64,000 nucleotides of DNA. Source: Leucobacter viscericola (lineage in GTDB: Bacteria; Actinomycetota; Actinomycetes; Actinomycetales; Microbacteriaceae). The stretch lies in contig NZ_CP049863.1 in the NCBI RefSeq assembly GCF_011299575.1, positions 2,170,001-2,234,000 of the forward strand, in the 5' to 3' direction. Position 1 is the first letter of the stretch, and every line of letters starts with the position of its first letter. Of the stretch, positions 17,775-26,082 are shown in pieces. A program made the translations under genes and the position numbers. The notes under the pieces are model-generated. The model saw only the letters and a list, made by a program, of their open reading frames with translations. It was not told where the DNA came from and ran no database searches.

Positions 17775-18431
17775 GTGGGGGCGGTTAGGCGCACGGCTTG
17801 GGTGTTTCTTGACGAGTCAGGCACGCCTGACTTTGACCCCGCGGCGGGCAGCACTTATTTCGCGTTCGGATCTGCGACCTACTCGACGGATCGCCCCATT
17901 CCTCTGCAGGCTTTTCATGACCTCAGAACCGGGACTCGGTCAGCGCTACTCAACGGGTTTCATGCGGTCGATGATTCATTGACAACGCGGGCAGAGATGT
18001 TCGAACTTATCGCCCAACACCCCGCTCGATTTGGTGCGACGTTCATGCTGAAAGCAAATGCGCATGATCACGTCAGGCAGCGAGAAAAGATCTGGATGTA
18101 CAAGTACACGCTCTATCGTCACCTCGCTTCAATCTTGCTCGAACTTCGAGGGCGGTACGACACGATTCATGTTGTCGCCGCAGAGATTGGAATGCAGGCC
18201 AAGCGCTCCGCGGTGCGTCTGGCGGTTGAAGATGTATGCCAGCAGCTCGAGAAAGGTGCTGATATTCGGCCCCATATCTGGCGTTCGTCAACCTCGGCGG
18301 GTCTGCAAATTGCAGATTATGGGCTGTGGGCAATCCAGAGGCATGTTATTCGAGGCGAGTCGTGGCAATACGAGAAAGCTGTTGCTCCGACGATGAGAAG
18401 CCTGCTCTATCCGTGGGGAGCGAAGGCATGA
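17775..18431 (+). CDS. DUF3800 domain protein
   Basis: A 218-residue protein with the DUF3800 layout: the N-terminal acidic strand VFLDESGTPDF, a middle HVVAAEIGMQ segment and a C-terminal QIADYGLWAIQR helix. The family has a predicted RNase H-like fold with acidic catalytic residues and is often found in mobile or defence contexts; its activity is not established. I prefer GTG 17775, which has AAGGGAG just upstream and puts the DESG strand near residue 10 as in relatives. The frame is open 29 codons further upstream. Confidence 0.8.
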   Translation: MGAVRRTAWVFLDESGTPDFDPAAGSTYFAFGSATYSTDRPIPLQAFHDLRTGTRSALLNGFHAVDDSLTTRAEMFELIAQHPARFGATFMLKANAHDHVRQREKIWMYKYTLYRHLASILLELRGRYDTIHVVAAEIGMQAKRSAVRLAVEDVCQQLEKGADIRPHIWRSSTSAGLQIADYGLWAIQRHVIRGESWQYEKAVAPTMRSLLYPWGAKA

Positions 18432-18460
18432 GGAAGGCCGGCTATCCGGAGTTTCCTCAG

Positions 18461-18481
18461 AAAAACCCCCCTGGGGTTTTT
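18461..18481 (+). terminator. Rho-independent terminator after the DUF3800 gene
   Basis: A-rich/GC-rich hairpin with arms AAAAACCCC and GGGGTTTTT and a tiny loop, ending in a T run. It lies 30 bases past the stop codon. Confidence 0.8.
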
Positions 18482-18557
18482 GTCGCCGACCTTCACCTCA
18501 AGTCTACGGGGTGGAATTTGAAGTGGCAACAGGGATGAAGCTGGGTGGCTAAAGGCC

Positions 18558-18953
18558 TTACTTGTCGATTGTAATCGGCCTGATGCCGACGTTTCTGGCG
18601 GCTTCTGCGAGGCGAGTGTCGTAGGTGAGGATGCCGTCGAGCTGGCTGCCGAGGGCGAGTGCCGCCGCGAGGTGGATCGCATCGAGTGAGCGAAGCTCGT
18701 GCGGTTCGAGGCGGCCCGCCTCTGCGTAGAGGGAGGGGTCGAGATTGACGATCCCGCACATGCGGAGTTGCTCGTACGCAGTGCCGAGAACATTGGGATT
18801 TGTTCGCATGACTGCGCGAGGCAACTCAGTCAGAGTGAGCGAAGACGTCATGAACCGGACCTGAGCGCTGCGGATCCACTCTTCAAGCTCCGCTGATTCC
18901 GCCTCGGCTATGACGAGCTTTACGAGGGCCGAGGTGTCGGCGTATACGAGCAC
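18558..18953 (-). CDS. vapC: PIN-domain toxin (VapC type)
   Basis: A 131-residue PIN-domain ribonuclease. The acidic active-site residues are visible: D6 in VYADTSALVKL, a Glu in LTLTELPRAV, an Asp in LRSLDAIHLAAA and a last Asp in ILTYDTRLAEAA. VapC toxins cleave RNA, commonly initiator tRNA or rRNA. It starts with GTG sharing one base with the antitoxin stop codon (TAGTG), so translation is coupled. The pair is a standard type II toxin-antitoxin module; the particular RNA target cannot be read from the sequence. Confidence 0.92.
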   Translation of the reverse strand: MLVYADTSALVKLVIAEAESAELEEWIRSAQVRFMTSSLTLTELPRAVMRTNPNVLGTAYEQLRMCGIVNLDPSLYAEAGRLEPHELRSLDAIHLAAALALGSQLDGILTYDTRLAEAARNVGIRPITIDK

Positions 18954-19264
18954 TACAGACGCTCCTCTTTGAGTTCTTCCAGAATCTGCTCCATGCTGAG
19001 CCCGCTGGTGTTGCCAGTAGGAATGCCCTGTGCGGCAAGCTCGCTGAATAACCGGTCTCGTTCTTCGACAAACGTTTGGAAAGGCAAGCTGGGCGGCGTA
19101 ATCTGCCCAGACTCGACCATCTCTTGATACTTGCTGGTGCGCAGCGGCACGATCTTGGCAACGGGGCGACCGCGATCGGTAATCTCGATCGTCTCTCCCT
19201 TTGCTGCACGCGCGACCACCTCAGAGGCGTTTTGCTTGAGTGCTCGAATTCCTACAGTGCTCAT
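18953..19264 (-). CDS. vapB: Antitoxin of the Phd/YefM type
   Basis: A 103-residue antitoxin. The N-terminal MSTVGIRALKQNASEVVARA and ITDRGRPVAKIVPL are the DNA-binding Phd/YefM fold. The acidic C-terminal half (EERDRLFSELAAQG, MEQILEELKEER) would wrap the toxin. It precedes and overlaps the PIN-domain toxin. The promoter region carries an 11-base palindrome overlapping a near-consensus -10 box, the usual autoregulatory arrangement. Confidence 0.9.
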   Translation of the reverse strand: MSTVGIRALKQNASEVVARAAKGETIEITDRGRPVAKIVPLRTSKYQEMVESGQITPPSLPFQTFVEERDRLFSELAAQGIPTGNTSGLSMEQILEELKEERL

Positions 19265-19267
19265 GTT

Positions 19268-19278
19268 CTACATTGTAG
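19268..19278 (-). promoter_or_regulatory. Toxin-antitoxin promoter and operator
   Basis: CTACA-T-TGTAG is a perfect palindrome with a one-base centre. On the minus strand it contains TACAAT, a near-consensus -10, whose last base is seven bases before the antitoxin ATG. A repressor bound here would block RNA polymerase directly, and the transcript would be leaderless or nearly so. Confidence 0.6.
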
Positions 19279-19324
19279 ATCATTGGCGATTCCTTGAATA
19301 GGGCCGACGGTACCCGCAACGCGA

Positions 19325-19330
19325 TACCCT
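19325..19330 (+). promoter_or_regulatory. Probable -10 box of mshA
   Basis: TACCCT lies six bases before the mshA ATG, with no ribosome-binding site between, which suggests a leaderless transcript. The match to TANNNT is acceptable but no -35 box stands out. Confidence 0.35.
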
Positions 19331-19336
19331 CGTTCT

Positions 19337-20566
19337 ATGGATTCCCCTCCGCTGTCAGTCGGCTTTGTCATGGTGCACACGTCGCCGCTCGACGTACCGG
19401 GTACCAAAGACGCGGGGGGTATGAACGTTGTTGTCAGCGCGCAGGCGGATGCCCTGGCGCGCGCGGGCCACAGGGTGCACATCTACACGCGCCGCTCAGA
19501 TGAGTCTTCGCCGGAACGCGTCGAACTGCCATCGGGCGTCACCGTTGTGCACCTTGACGCTGGGCCGGCGCGGCTGCTGGCGAAAGGTGAGCACGAGGGT
19601 GTAATCGCGGAGTTTGAGCGCGCGCTCGCCGCGGAGCTCGCGAGCGAACCGACACAGATTCTGCACGCCGAGCACTGGTTCTCTGGAATCGCCGCGCTTG
19701 AACCGGCGCGCGCAGCGGGGATCCCGCTCGTGCAGAGTTACCACTCGATCGCGGCGGCGCCCGAAACGCCACTCACCGAGGGGGAGCGCCCAGAGTCACC
19801 CGGTCGTCTGGCTGGTGAGCGCCTGCTCGCACACGAGGTTGATCTGGTGATCGCGGTGAGCGAGGCCGAGCGGCACACGGTGTTGGATCGTTTCGGCGCG
19901 GATCCCGCCCGCGTGCGAGTCGTGCCGCTTGGTGTCGACACCGAGCTGTTCCACCCGGTGCTGGGTGGCGAGAGCGACGAGCAGCGCGACTGGCTGGAGC
20001 ACGGTGGTCGCCCAGAGGTGCTGGTTGTCGGTCGGCTGCATCCCCTGAAGGGATTTGACCTCGCCATTGAGGCGGTCGCGGCCATTCCCGAAGACTCACG
20101 CCCGGTGTTGCGCATCGTGGGTGCTCCGCCACCCGACGGTGATGACCACGCGCGCGAGCTGCACGAAGCCGTAGCCAGACACGGCATGATCGCGACGACC
20201 GCGTTCGACGGCGCCCTGCGCCGCGGTGAATTGGCCGAGAGGATCAGGCGCGCGACGATCCTGCTCATTCCGTCGCACACGGAGACCTTTGGGCTGGTGG
20301 CGCTTGAGGCGTCGGCCTCGGGGATTCCGGTGATCGCGCGTGACACGGGCGGCCTGCGCGAAGCCGTGCTCAACGGCGAAACCGGTGTGCTGGTCTCGGG
20401 CGATGACCCCGCCGACTGGGCTGGCGCCATCGAGAAACTACTTGCAGATCCCGAACTGCTCGCAAGCATGGGCGCCAAAGCCCGCGAGCACGCGCTCTCG
20501 ACCAGTTGGGAGTCCTCGGCTGAGCACCTGCTTGAGGCCTACCGCGCCCTGCTCGCGTCTCGCTAG
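19337..20566 (+). CDS. mshA: D-inositol-3-phosphate glycosyltransferase (mycothiol synthesis)
   Basis: A GT-B fold family 4 glycosyltransferase of 409 residues. MshA transfers GlcNAc from UDP-GlcNAc to 1D-myo-inositol 3-phosphate, the first step of mycothiol synthesis. The N terminus MVHTSPLDVPGTKDAGGMNV matches the MshA hallmark. The C-terminal domain has VVGRLHPLKGFDLAIEA and the donor-site motif HTETFGLVALEASASGIPVI (E-x7-E). Mycothiol is specific to actinobacteria, and a probable mycothiol-dependent enzyme lies at 31.4 kb. Inositol supply ties this gene loosely to the adjacent inositol cluster. Confidence 0.9.
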   Translation: MDSPPLSVGFVMVHTSPLDVPGTKDAGGMNVVVSAQADALARAGHRVHIYTRRSDESSPERVELPSGVTVVHLDAGPARLLAKGEHEGVIAEFERALAAELASEPTQILHAEHWFSGIAALEPARAAGIPLVQSYHSIAAAPETPLTEGERPESPGRLAGERLLAHEVDLVIAVSEAERHTVLDRFGADPARVRVVPLGVDTELFHPVLGGESDEQRDWLEHGGRPEVLVVGRLHPLKGFDLAIEAVAAIPEDSRPVLRIVGAPPPDGDDHARELHEAVARHGMIATTAFDGALRRGELAERIRRATILLIPSHTETFGLVALEASASGIPVIARDTGGLREAVLNGETGVLVSGDDPADWAGAIEKLLADPELLASMGAKAREHALSTSWESSAEHLLEAYRALLASR

Positions 20567-20600
20567 CGCACCCACCCCGGCCACCCACCCCACTGACAGG

Positions 20601-20661
20601 CCATGGTTTCGTCGAGAAGCCATGAAATCCAATGGCCCCTCGACGAAGCCATGGCTTCTCG
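20601..20661. repeat. Nested palindrome between mshA and iolR
   Basis: CCATGGTTTCGTCGAG (20601-20616) pairs 15 of 16 with CTCGACGAAGCCATGG (20639-20654). CGAGAAGCCATG (20613-20624) pairs perfectly with CATGGCTTCTCG (20650-20661). The two stems overlap and are mutually exclusive. The convergent location suggests bidirectional termination. Confidence 0.65.
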
Positions 20662-20690
20662 ATGAGAGGTGTTGAGGGGGTGCTAGCGCG

Positions 20691-21448
20691 TTACTTCGCG
20701 ACGAGCGTCGTTTCGAAGCGGTAGAGCTCGGGGCGGTAGCAGTGGTGACCGTACTCGATCGCCTTGCCTGAGTCGTCGAACGCGATGCGCTCCATGGTCA
20801 GCAGGGGGCCGCCACGTGACTCGCCCAGCAGGTCGGCCTCGTCGGCGGTCGCCCGGCGGGCACTGATGGACTGGTTCGCGATGCGGATCGTCACGCCCCG
20901 GGCACGCAGCAGCTGGTAGAGGCCCTTCGACCTCAGGTCCTCTTCAGTGATGTCGGTGAACTCCTGCGGCAGATAGTTCTCGAGGATCGCCACGGGTGCT
21001 CCGTCGGTGCCGCGCAGTCGGCGGATCCTCAGTACATCTGACCCAACCGCAATGCTCAGCTTCTCGGCAACCTCTTCGGGGCCGGAATGACCTCGTAGCT
21101 GAGCACCTCGGTGCTGGGCTCGTGGTGACCGTGCTGCAGATCCTCGTAGAGACTCGTGAGCTCAACCGGCCGGCTCACCTGGCCCTGTACGACCTGGGTG
21201 CCGATGCCGCGTCGCCGCACGAGGAGGCCCTTATCGACCAGTTCCTGGATCGCGCGCCGCACGGTGGGTCGCGAAAGACCGAGTCGCTCTCCAATAGAAA
21301 TTTCATTCTCGAGACGCGACCCGGTTGGGATCTTGCCACTGCGGATCGCCTGCTCAAGCCGGCTGGATACCTGGTAGTACAGCGGCACGGGGCCTGTGCG
21401 ATCGAGATCAGTGAAGAGCTCGTCCGGCCAGACTGGGGTCACACTCAC
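20691..21448 (-). pseudogene. iolR: GntR/UTRA-family regulator of inositol genes, frameshifted
   Basis: The winged-helix half (PLYYQVSSRLEQAIRSGKIP, RLGLSRPTVRRAIQELVDKG) and the effector-binding UTRA half (EDLRSKGLYQLLRARGVTI, GGPLLTMERIAFDD) lie in two frames that meet near 21075-21081. The first frame reads EVIPAPKRLPRS-stop; adding one C to the CCCC run restores EVIPAPEEVAEKLSIAVGSD, typical of the family, and gives 252 residues. I prefer GTG 21448, five bases after GGAAGAGG; an in-frame GTG lies at 21466. Divergence from iolC identifies it as the probable inositol regulator. If the deletion is real, the effector domain is lost; if it is a read error, the gene is intact. Confidence 0.88.
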
Positions 21449-21539
21449 GGGGTCCTCTTCCTGCACGCCTCGTCGATGCGGCTATGTACCGACAATAATA
21501 CGTCTAGTGGGTGTGCTCCCAATCACAGGATTGTGATAT

Positions 21540-21549
21540 TGTTAGGACA
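21540..21549. promoter_or_regulatory. Probable IolR operator in the iolR-iolC divergent region
   Basis: The minus strand reads TGTCCTAACA, which fits all ten positions of KGWCHTRACA, the Corynebacterium glutamicum IolR motif as I recall it. It lies between iolR and iolC, where one repressor could control both. A separate perfect inverted repeat, ATCACA-GGAT-TGTGAT, lies just upstream at 21522-21537. Confidence 0.6.
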
Positions 21550-21608
21550 TATTGGCTTGAAGGTGCGCCGGTGGTGGTGCCAGGGCTTTGAGAGGCGAAG
21601 ATTGCACT

Positions 21609-22562
21609 ATGACTGACGGTTTGGGTTTCGACGTTCTGGCGTTTGGCCGACTCGGTGTGGATGTGTACCCCCTGCAAGACGGGGTCGGGCTTGAAGACGT
21701 TGAAACGTTTGGCAAGTATCTGGGCGGTAGCGCGGCGAATGTGACCGTGGCGGCTGCGAGGTACAACCACTCGAGCGCACTGATCTCGCGTGTGGGCAAC
21801 GATCCTTTTGGACGCTACCTGCTGCGCGAACTCGACAGGCTCGGGGTGGATCCACGATACGTCGGCACGGATCCCGAGTACCCGACGCCCGTGACGTTCT
21901 GCGAGATCTTCCCGCCAGACGACTTCCCGCTCTACTTCTACCGCAAGCCCAAGGCTCCGGATCTACAGGTCGCATCGACCGAGGTCGACCTGCAGGCTGT
22001 GCGCGACGCAAAGATCTTCTGGTTCACGCTGACCGGCCTGAGCGAGGAGCCCAGCCGCGCTGCACACCACACGGCGCTCGAGGCCCGCGCTGGCAAGCAG
22101 CACACCATCTTCGACCTCGACTACCGCCCGATGTTCTGGGCCGATCCGGCCGAGGCCACCGCCCAGGTAGCGCGAGCCATCGAGCACGTCACCGTCGCGG
22201 TTGGCAACAAGGAAGAGTGTGAGGTCGCCGTCGGCGAAACCGAGCCGATGCGCGCCGCCGATGCGCTGCTTGAGCGTGGCATTGAACTCGCGATCGTGAA
22301 GCAGGGCCCGAAGGGAGTGCTCGCGAAGACCCGCGACGAGGCCATCGAGGTGCCCCCGCACTTCGTCGACGTGATTAACGGACTTGGATCGGGCGACGCC
22401 TTTGGTGGCGCGCTCTGCCACGGCCTGCTTGAGGGCTGGAACCTGGAGCGGATCCTGCGCTTCGCCAACGTCGCCGGCGCGATTGTCGCCACCCGCCGCG
22501 AGTGCTCGACCGCCATGCCCGATGCTTCAGAGGTCGAAGCGATCCTACAGAAGGGTGCGTGA
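21609..22562 (+). CDS. iolC: 5-dehydro-2-deoxygluconokinase
   Basis: A PfkB/ribokinase-family kinase of 317 residues that phosphorylates 5-dehydro-2-deoxy-D-gluconate in myo-inositol breakdown. Family marks are VLAFGRLGVDVYPLQ at the N terminus, YLGGSAANVTVAAARY, and the C-terminal anion hole/ATP motif INGLGSGDAFGGA. IolC-type sequence FDLDYRPMFW is present. ATG 21609 gives the normal N terminus. The stop is followed two bases later by the next gene, so the operon is tight. An IolR-like site lies 60 bases upstream. Confidence 0.93.
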   Translation: MTDGLGFDVLAFGRLGVDVYPLQDGVGLEDVETFGKYLGGSAANVTVAAARYNHSSALISRVGNDPFGRYLLRELDRLGVDPRYVGTDPEYPTPVTFCEIFPPDDFPLYFYRKPKAPDLQVASTEVDLQAVRDAKIFWFTLTGLSEEPSRAAHHTALEARAGKQHTIFDLDYRPMFWADPAEATAQVARAIEHVTVAVGNKEECEVAVGETEPMRAADALLERGIELAIVKQGPKGVLAKTRDEAIEVPPHFVDVINGLGSGDAFGGALCHGLLEGWNLERILRFANVAGAIVATRRECSTAMPDASEVEAILQKGA

Positions 22563-22563
22563 T

Positions 22564-23472
22564 ATGACTTCCGCACACGTTCCAACGGCCGAGGACTTCG
22601 CGCAGCTGCGTCGCACCCGCGCCGAAAACCCCGAGGCTATCGCCCAGGCGTTCGCCGGGCGTCGCCGCCGCAAAGTGGTTGAGGGTGACGGCCGCCTGTT
22701 CATTGTGGCGGCGGATCACCCGGCCCGCGGCGCGATCGCGGTGGGATCGAACCCGACCGCCATGGCCAACCGCTACGAGCTGCTTGAGCGCATGGCGCTG
22801 GCCATCTCGCGGCCGGGTGTTGACGGTGTGCTCGGCACCCCCGACATCATCGACGACCTCGCGGCGCTGGGTCTGCTCGACGACAAGATCGTTGTGGGCT
22901 CCATGAACCGCGGCGGCCTGCGGGGCGCCTCGTTTGAACTCGACGATCGTTACACCGCGTACAACGTCGACTCGATGGTGCGCGACGGGCTCGACTTTGC
23001 CAAGACGCTGATCCGGGTGGATCTCGACGACGCTGGCACTGCCCCGACGCTTGAGGCAACTGCGCGCGCGGTAGACGCTGCCGCTGCGGCGAAACTGCCG
23101 ATCATGCTGGAGCCGTTTATGAGCAGCCGTGTGGGCGGTCGCGTCGTGAACGATCTTTCGGCCGAGGCCGTGATCCTGTCGACCGCGATCGCCTCGGGCC
23201 TCGGCAACTCCAGCGCTTACACCTGGATGAAGCTGCCGGTCGTGCCCGACATGGAGCGCGTGATGGAAGCGACAACCATGCCGACGCTGCTGCTCGGCGG
23301 CGACAACGGCGGCGATCCCGACGACATCTTCAGCTCGTGGCAGAACGCGCTCGCCTTACCCGGTGTGCGCGGCCTCACCGTTGGCCGTACGCTGCTCTAC
23401 CCGGCCGACGGCGACGTCGCGGCTGCCGTTGACACTGCCGCCCGACTCGTTCACCCTGGACTTGGGTCTTAA
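22564..23472 (+). CDS. Cgl0158-family (beta/alpha)8 barrel protein, probable aldolase of inositol breakdown
   Basis: A 302-residue TIM-barrel protein of the Cgl0158 type found in actinobacterial inositol clusters. Strand motifs RLFIVAADHPARGAIAVG, KTLIRVDLDD and PIMLEPFMSSR resemble class I aldolases of the DhnA/LacD kind, and the conserved WMKLPVV lysine could form the Schiff base. By position it should cleave 5-dehydro-2-deoxygluconate 6-phosphate to malonate semialdehyde and dihydroxyacetone phosphate, replacing IolJ; this is inference from context. ATG 22564 is one base after the iolC stop. Confidence 0.85.
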   Translation: MTSAHVPTAEDFAQLRRTRAENPEAIAQAFAGRRRRKVVEGDGRLFIVAADHPARGAIAVGSNPTAMANRYELLERMALAISRPGVDGVLGTPDIIDDLAALGLLDDKIVVGSMNRGGLRGASFELDDRYTAYNVDSMVRDGLDFAKTLIRVDLDDAGTAPTLEATARAVDAAAAAKLPIMLEPFMSSRVGGRVVNDLSAEAVILSTAIASGLGNSSAYTWMKLPVVPDMERVMEATTMPTLLLGGDNGGDPDDIFSSWQNALALPGVRGLTVGRTLLYPADGDVAAAVDTAARLVHPGLGS

Positions 23473-23497
23473 GTTTCTCAATCACAAAGGACAAAAC

Positions 23498-25006
23498 ATG
23501 ACCACCACTCCCGTCATCCCCCACTGGATCGAAGGCGCTCGCCGCGTCTCGACGAGCGGACGCACCGCTCCCGTGCACAACCCCGCGACCGGCGAGGTGC
23601 GCGCGCAGGTTGCGCTCGCCGACGAGGCTGAGATCGCCGAGGCGATTGCTTCTGCCAAGAAGGGCTTCGAACTGTGGAGCGAGTTCTCCATTGCAAAGCG
23701 CCAGACCATCATCTTTAAGTTCCGCGAGCTGCTGAACGCCCGTAAGAGTGAGCTCGCCGAGATCATCACGGCTGAGCACGGCAAAGTGCTCTCTGACGCA
23801 ATGGGCGAAATTCTGCGCGGCCAGGAGGTCGTGGAGCTCGCAACCGGCTTCCCGCACCTCATCAAGGGTGCGTTCTCTGAGAACGCCTCGACCGGCATCG
23901 ACGTCTACTCGATCAAGCAGCCCATCGGTGTTGCCGCCATCATCTCGCCCTTCAACTTCCCTGCCATGGTGCCGATGTGGTTCTTCCCCGTCGCCATCGC
24001 TGCAGGCAACGCGGTTATCGTGAAGCCGAGCGAGAAGGATCCCTCCGCTTCGCTGTGGATGGCCGAGATTTGGAAGGAAGCCGGTCTGCCCGATGGCGTC
24101 TTCACCGTGCTCAACGGCGACAAGCTCGCGGTTGATGGCCTGCTGACCTCGCCCGACATCGCCTCGATCTCGTTCGTCGGCTCGACGCCGATCGCGCAGT
24201 ACATCTACGAGACCGCCTCGAAGCACGGCAAGCGCGTGCAGGCACTCGGCGGCGCGAAGAACCACATGCTCGTGCTGCCCGACGCTGACCTCGACCTCGT
24301 CGCAGACCAGGCGATCAATGCGGGCTACGGTGCCGCGGGCGAGCGCTGCATGGCGATCTCGGTTGTGCTGGCCGTTGAGCCGGTCGCTGACGAGCTGATC
24401 GAAAAGATCAAGGAGCGCATCGCTGGGCTGCGGATCGGCAACGGCGCTTCGACGCCCGAGCCCGACATGGGCCCGCTCATCACCGATGTGCACCGCGACA
24501 AGGTCACCGGCTACATCGACATTGCTGAGAAGGACGGCGCGACCATCGTGGTCGACGGCCGTGGGCTGAAGGTTGAAGGTCACGAAGAGGGCTTCTTTGT
24601 TGGGCCGACGCTGATCGACAACATCCCGACCACCTCACGCGCCTACACCGAGGAGATCTTCGGACCCGTGCTCGAGGTTGTGCGAGTGAAGACCTTCGAA
24701 GAGGGCGTCGAGCTGATCAACTCGGGTGCGTTCGGCAACGGCACCGCGATCTTCACGAATGACGGTGGCGCAGCGCGTCGCTTCCAGCACGAGATTCAGG
24801 TCGGCATGATCGGCATCAACGTGCCGATCCCCGTGCCCGTCGCGTACCACTCATTCGGCGGCTGGAAGGCCTCGCTGTTCGGCGACGCGAAGGCGTACGG
24901 CGTGCACGGCTTCGAGTTCTTCACTCGCGAGAAGGCGATCACGAGCCGCTGGCTTGATCCCGCGCTGCACGGCGGCATCAACCTCGGCTTCCCGCAGAAC
25001 GACTAG
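23498..25006 (+). CDS. iolA: Methylmalonate-semialdehyde dehydrogenase (CoA-acylating)
   Basis: A 502-residue aldehyde dehydrogenase that converts malonate or methylmalonate semialdehyde with CoA and NAD to acetyl- or propionyl-CoA. IolA/MmsA marks are PFNFPAMVPMWFFPVAIAAG, SFVGSTPIAQYIYETASKHG, and the catalytic cysteine in AAGERCMAISV. It ends the carbon flow of the inositol pathway. ATG 23498 follows AAAGGACAAAAC; the open frame extends upstream over the preceding gene but contains no family sequence. Confidence 0.95.
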   Translation: MTTTPVIPHWIEGARRVSTSGRTAPVHNPATGEVRAQVALADEAEIAEAIASAKKGFELWSEFSIAKRQTIIFKFRELLNARKSELAEIITAEHGKVLSDAMGEILRGQEVVELATGFPHLIKGAFSENASTGIDVYSIKQPIGVAAIISPFNFPAMVPMWFFPVAIAAGNAVIVKPSEKDPSASLWMAEIWKEAGLPDGVFTVLNGDKLAVDGLLTSPDIASISFVGSTPIAQYIYETASKHGKRVQALGGAKNHMLVLPDADLDLVADQAINAGYGAAGERCMAISVVLAVEPVADELIEKIKERIAGLRIGNGASTPEPDMGPLITDVHRDKVTGYIDIAEKDGATIVVDGRGLKVEGHEEGFFVGPTLIDNIPTTSRAYTEEIFGPVLEVVRVKTFEEGVELINSGAFGNGTAIFTNDGGAARRFQHEIQVGMIGINVPIPVPVAYHSFGGWKASLFGDAKAYGVHGFEFFTREKAITSRWLDPALHGGINLGFPQND

Positions 25007-25090
25007 TAAGACTGTCGGCGGGGTGGGGTTGTGAGCCCTCGAGAGGGATCCCGGCCCCACCCCGCTGCCGACATCCCGAAAGGGGAACAC

Positions 25091-26023
25091 ATGACTGAGC
25101 AGCGCTGGTTCCACCGCCGCGGCGAACTTGCCGAGGCCGGTTGGGAGACCGTCGTCGACGAGCGCACTCCCGGCTGGGAGCACACCGGCATTCGAGTGGG
25201 CAGACTCGAAGCCGGAGCCTCGCTCACACTCGACGGTACGGGTGTTGAGCGGCTGATTGTTCCCCTTTCAGGATCGTTCACGGTGTCTCGCGTCGAGGGT
25301 GGCGTCGAGAACCGCACCGTGCTGAATGGTCGCGCCTCGGTCTTCGACGGCCCGACAGACGTGATGTACCTCTCGGCCGCCGCCACCGGCACGGTCACCG
25401 CGACCGGCGACTCCAATGGTTCCGGCGAGAGCCGATTCCTCGTAGCGACCTCACCCACCGACATCGTGCGGCCCAGCTGCTACATGCCCGTCGAAGATGT
25501 GCCGGTCGAGCTGCGCGGCGCAGGCGCCTCAAGCCGCCAGGTGCACAACTTCGGGCGCAAGGAATCGCTCGATGCAGCACGCTTTATCGTGGTCGAGGTG
25601 ATCACTCCGGCCGAGAACTGGTCGTCGTACCCTCCTCACAAGCACGACGTGCACACGCCGGGCCACGAGTCCGAGCTTGAAGAGATCTACTACTTCGAGG
25701 TTGCCCCCACGCGCGACGCCCCAGAGGGCGTCAGCGAAGAGCACGCCTTCGGCATGTTCAGCACCTACTCCTCGCCCGCGGGCGACATTGACATCGACGC
25801 CCGCGTGTTCACCGGCGACGTCGCCCTGGTGCCCTTCGGTTACCACGGTCCCGCCGTCGCAGCCCCGGGCTACGACATGTACTACCTCAACGTGATGGCA
25901 GGGCCCGATCCCGAGCGCAGCTGGTTAATCAGCGACGACCCCGCTCACGGGTGGGTGCGCGACACCTGGGATGGACAAGAACTTGATTCACGGCTTCCTT
26001 TCACGGCTAACGACGGCAGTTGA
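25091..26023 (+). CDS. iolB: 5-deoxy-glucuronate isomerase
   Basis: A 310-residue bicupin isomerase that converts 5-deoxy-D-glucuronate to 5-dehydro-2-deoxygluconate. The metal-binding cupin motif is evident in YPPHKHDVHTPGHESELEEIYYFE, and a second conserved block is VPFGYHGPAVAAPGYDMYYLNVMAG. ATG 25091 follows AAAGGGGAACAC. Length and position between iolA and iolD match inositol operons. Confidence 0.95.
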   Translation: MTEQRWFHRRGELAEAGWETVVDERTPGWEHTGIRVGRLEAGASLTLDGTGVERLIVPLSGSFTVSRVEGGVENRTVLNGRASVFDGPTDVMYLSAAATGTVTATGDSNGSGESRFLVATSPTDIVRPSCYMPVEDVPVELRGAGASSRQVHNFGRKESLDAARFIVVEVITPAENWSSYPPHKHDVHTPGHESELEEIYYFEVAPTRDAPEGVSEEHAFGMFSTYSSPAGDIDIDARVFTGDVALVPFGYHGPAVAAPGYDMYYLNVMAGPDPERSWLISDDPAHGWVRDTWDGQELDSRLPFTANDGS

Positions 26024-26082
26024 GCTGACACCGTGAGACTATTCGCCACCTCCGACATTGACACTGACACGAAGGATGCAGC

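Noticed and set aside
21522..21537. ATCACA-GGAT-TGTGAT as a CRP/GlxR site
   Set aside because: The half-sites are in the reverse order to TGTGA-n6-TCACA and the spacing is wrong; it is only noted as an inverted repeat.
23375..24583. A 402-codon minus-strand frame opposite iolA
   Set aside because: It is antisense to methylmalonate-semialdehyde dehydrogenase and has only low-complexity charged sequence.
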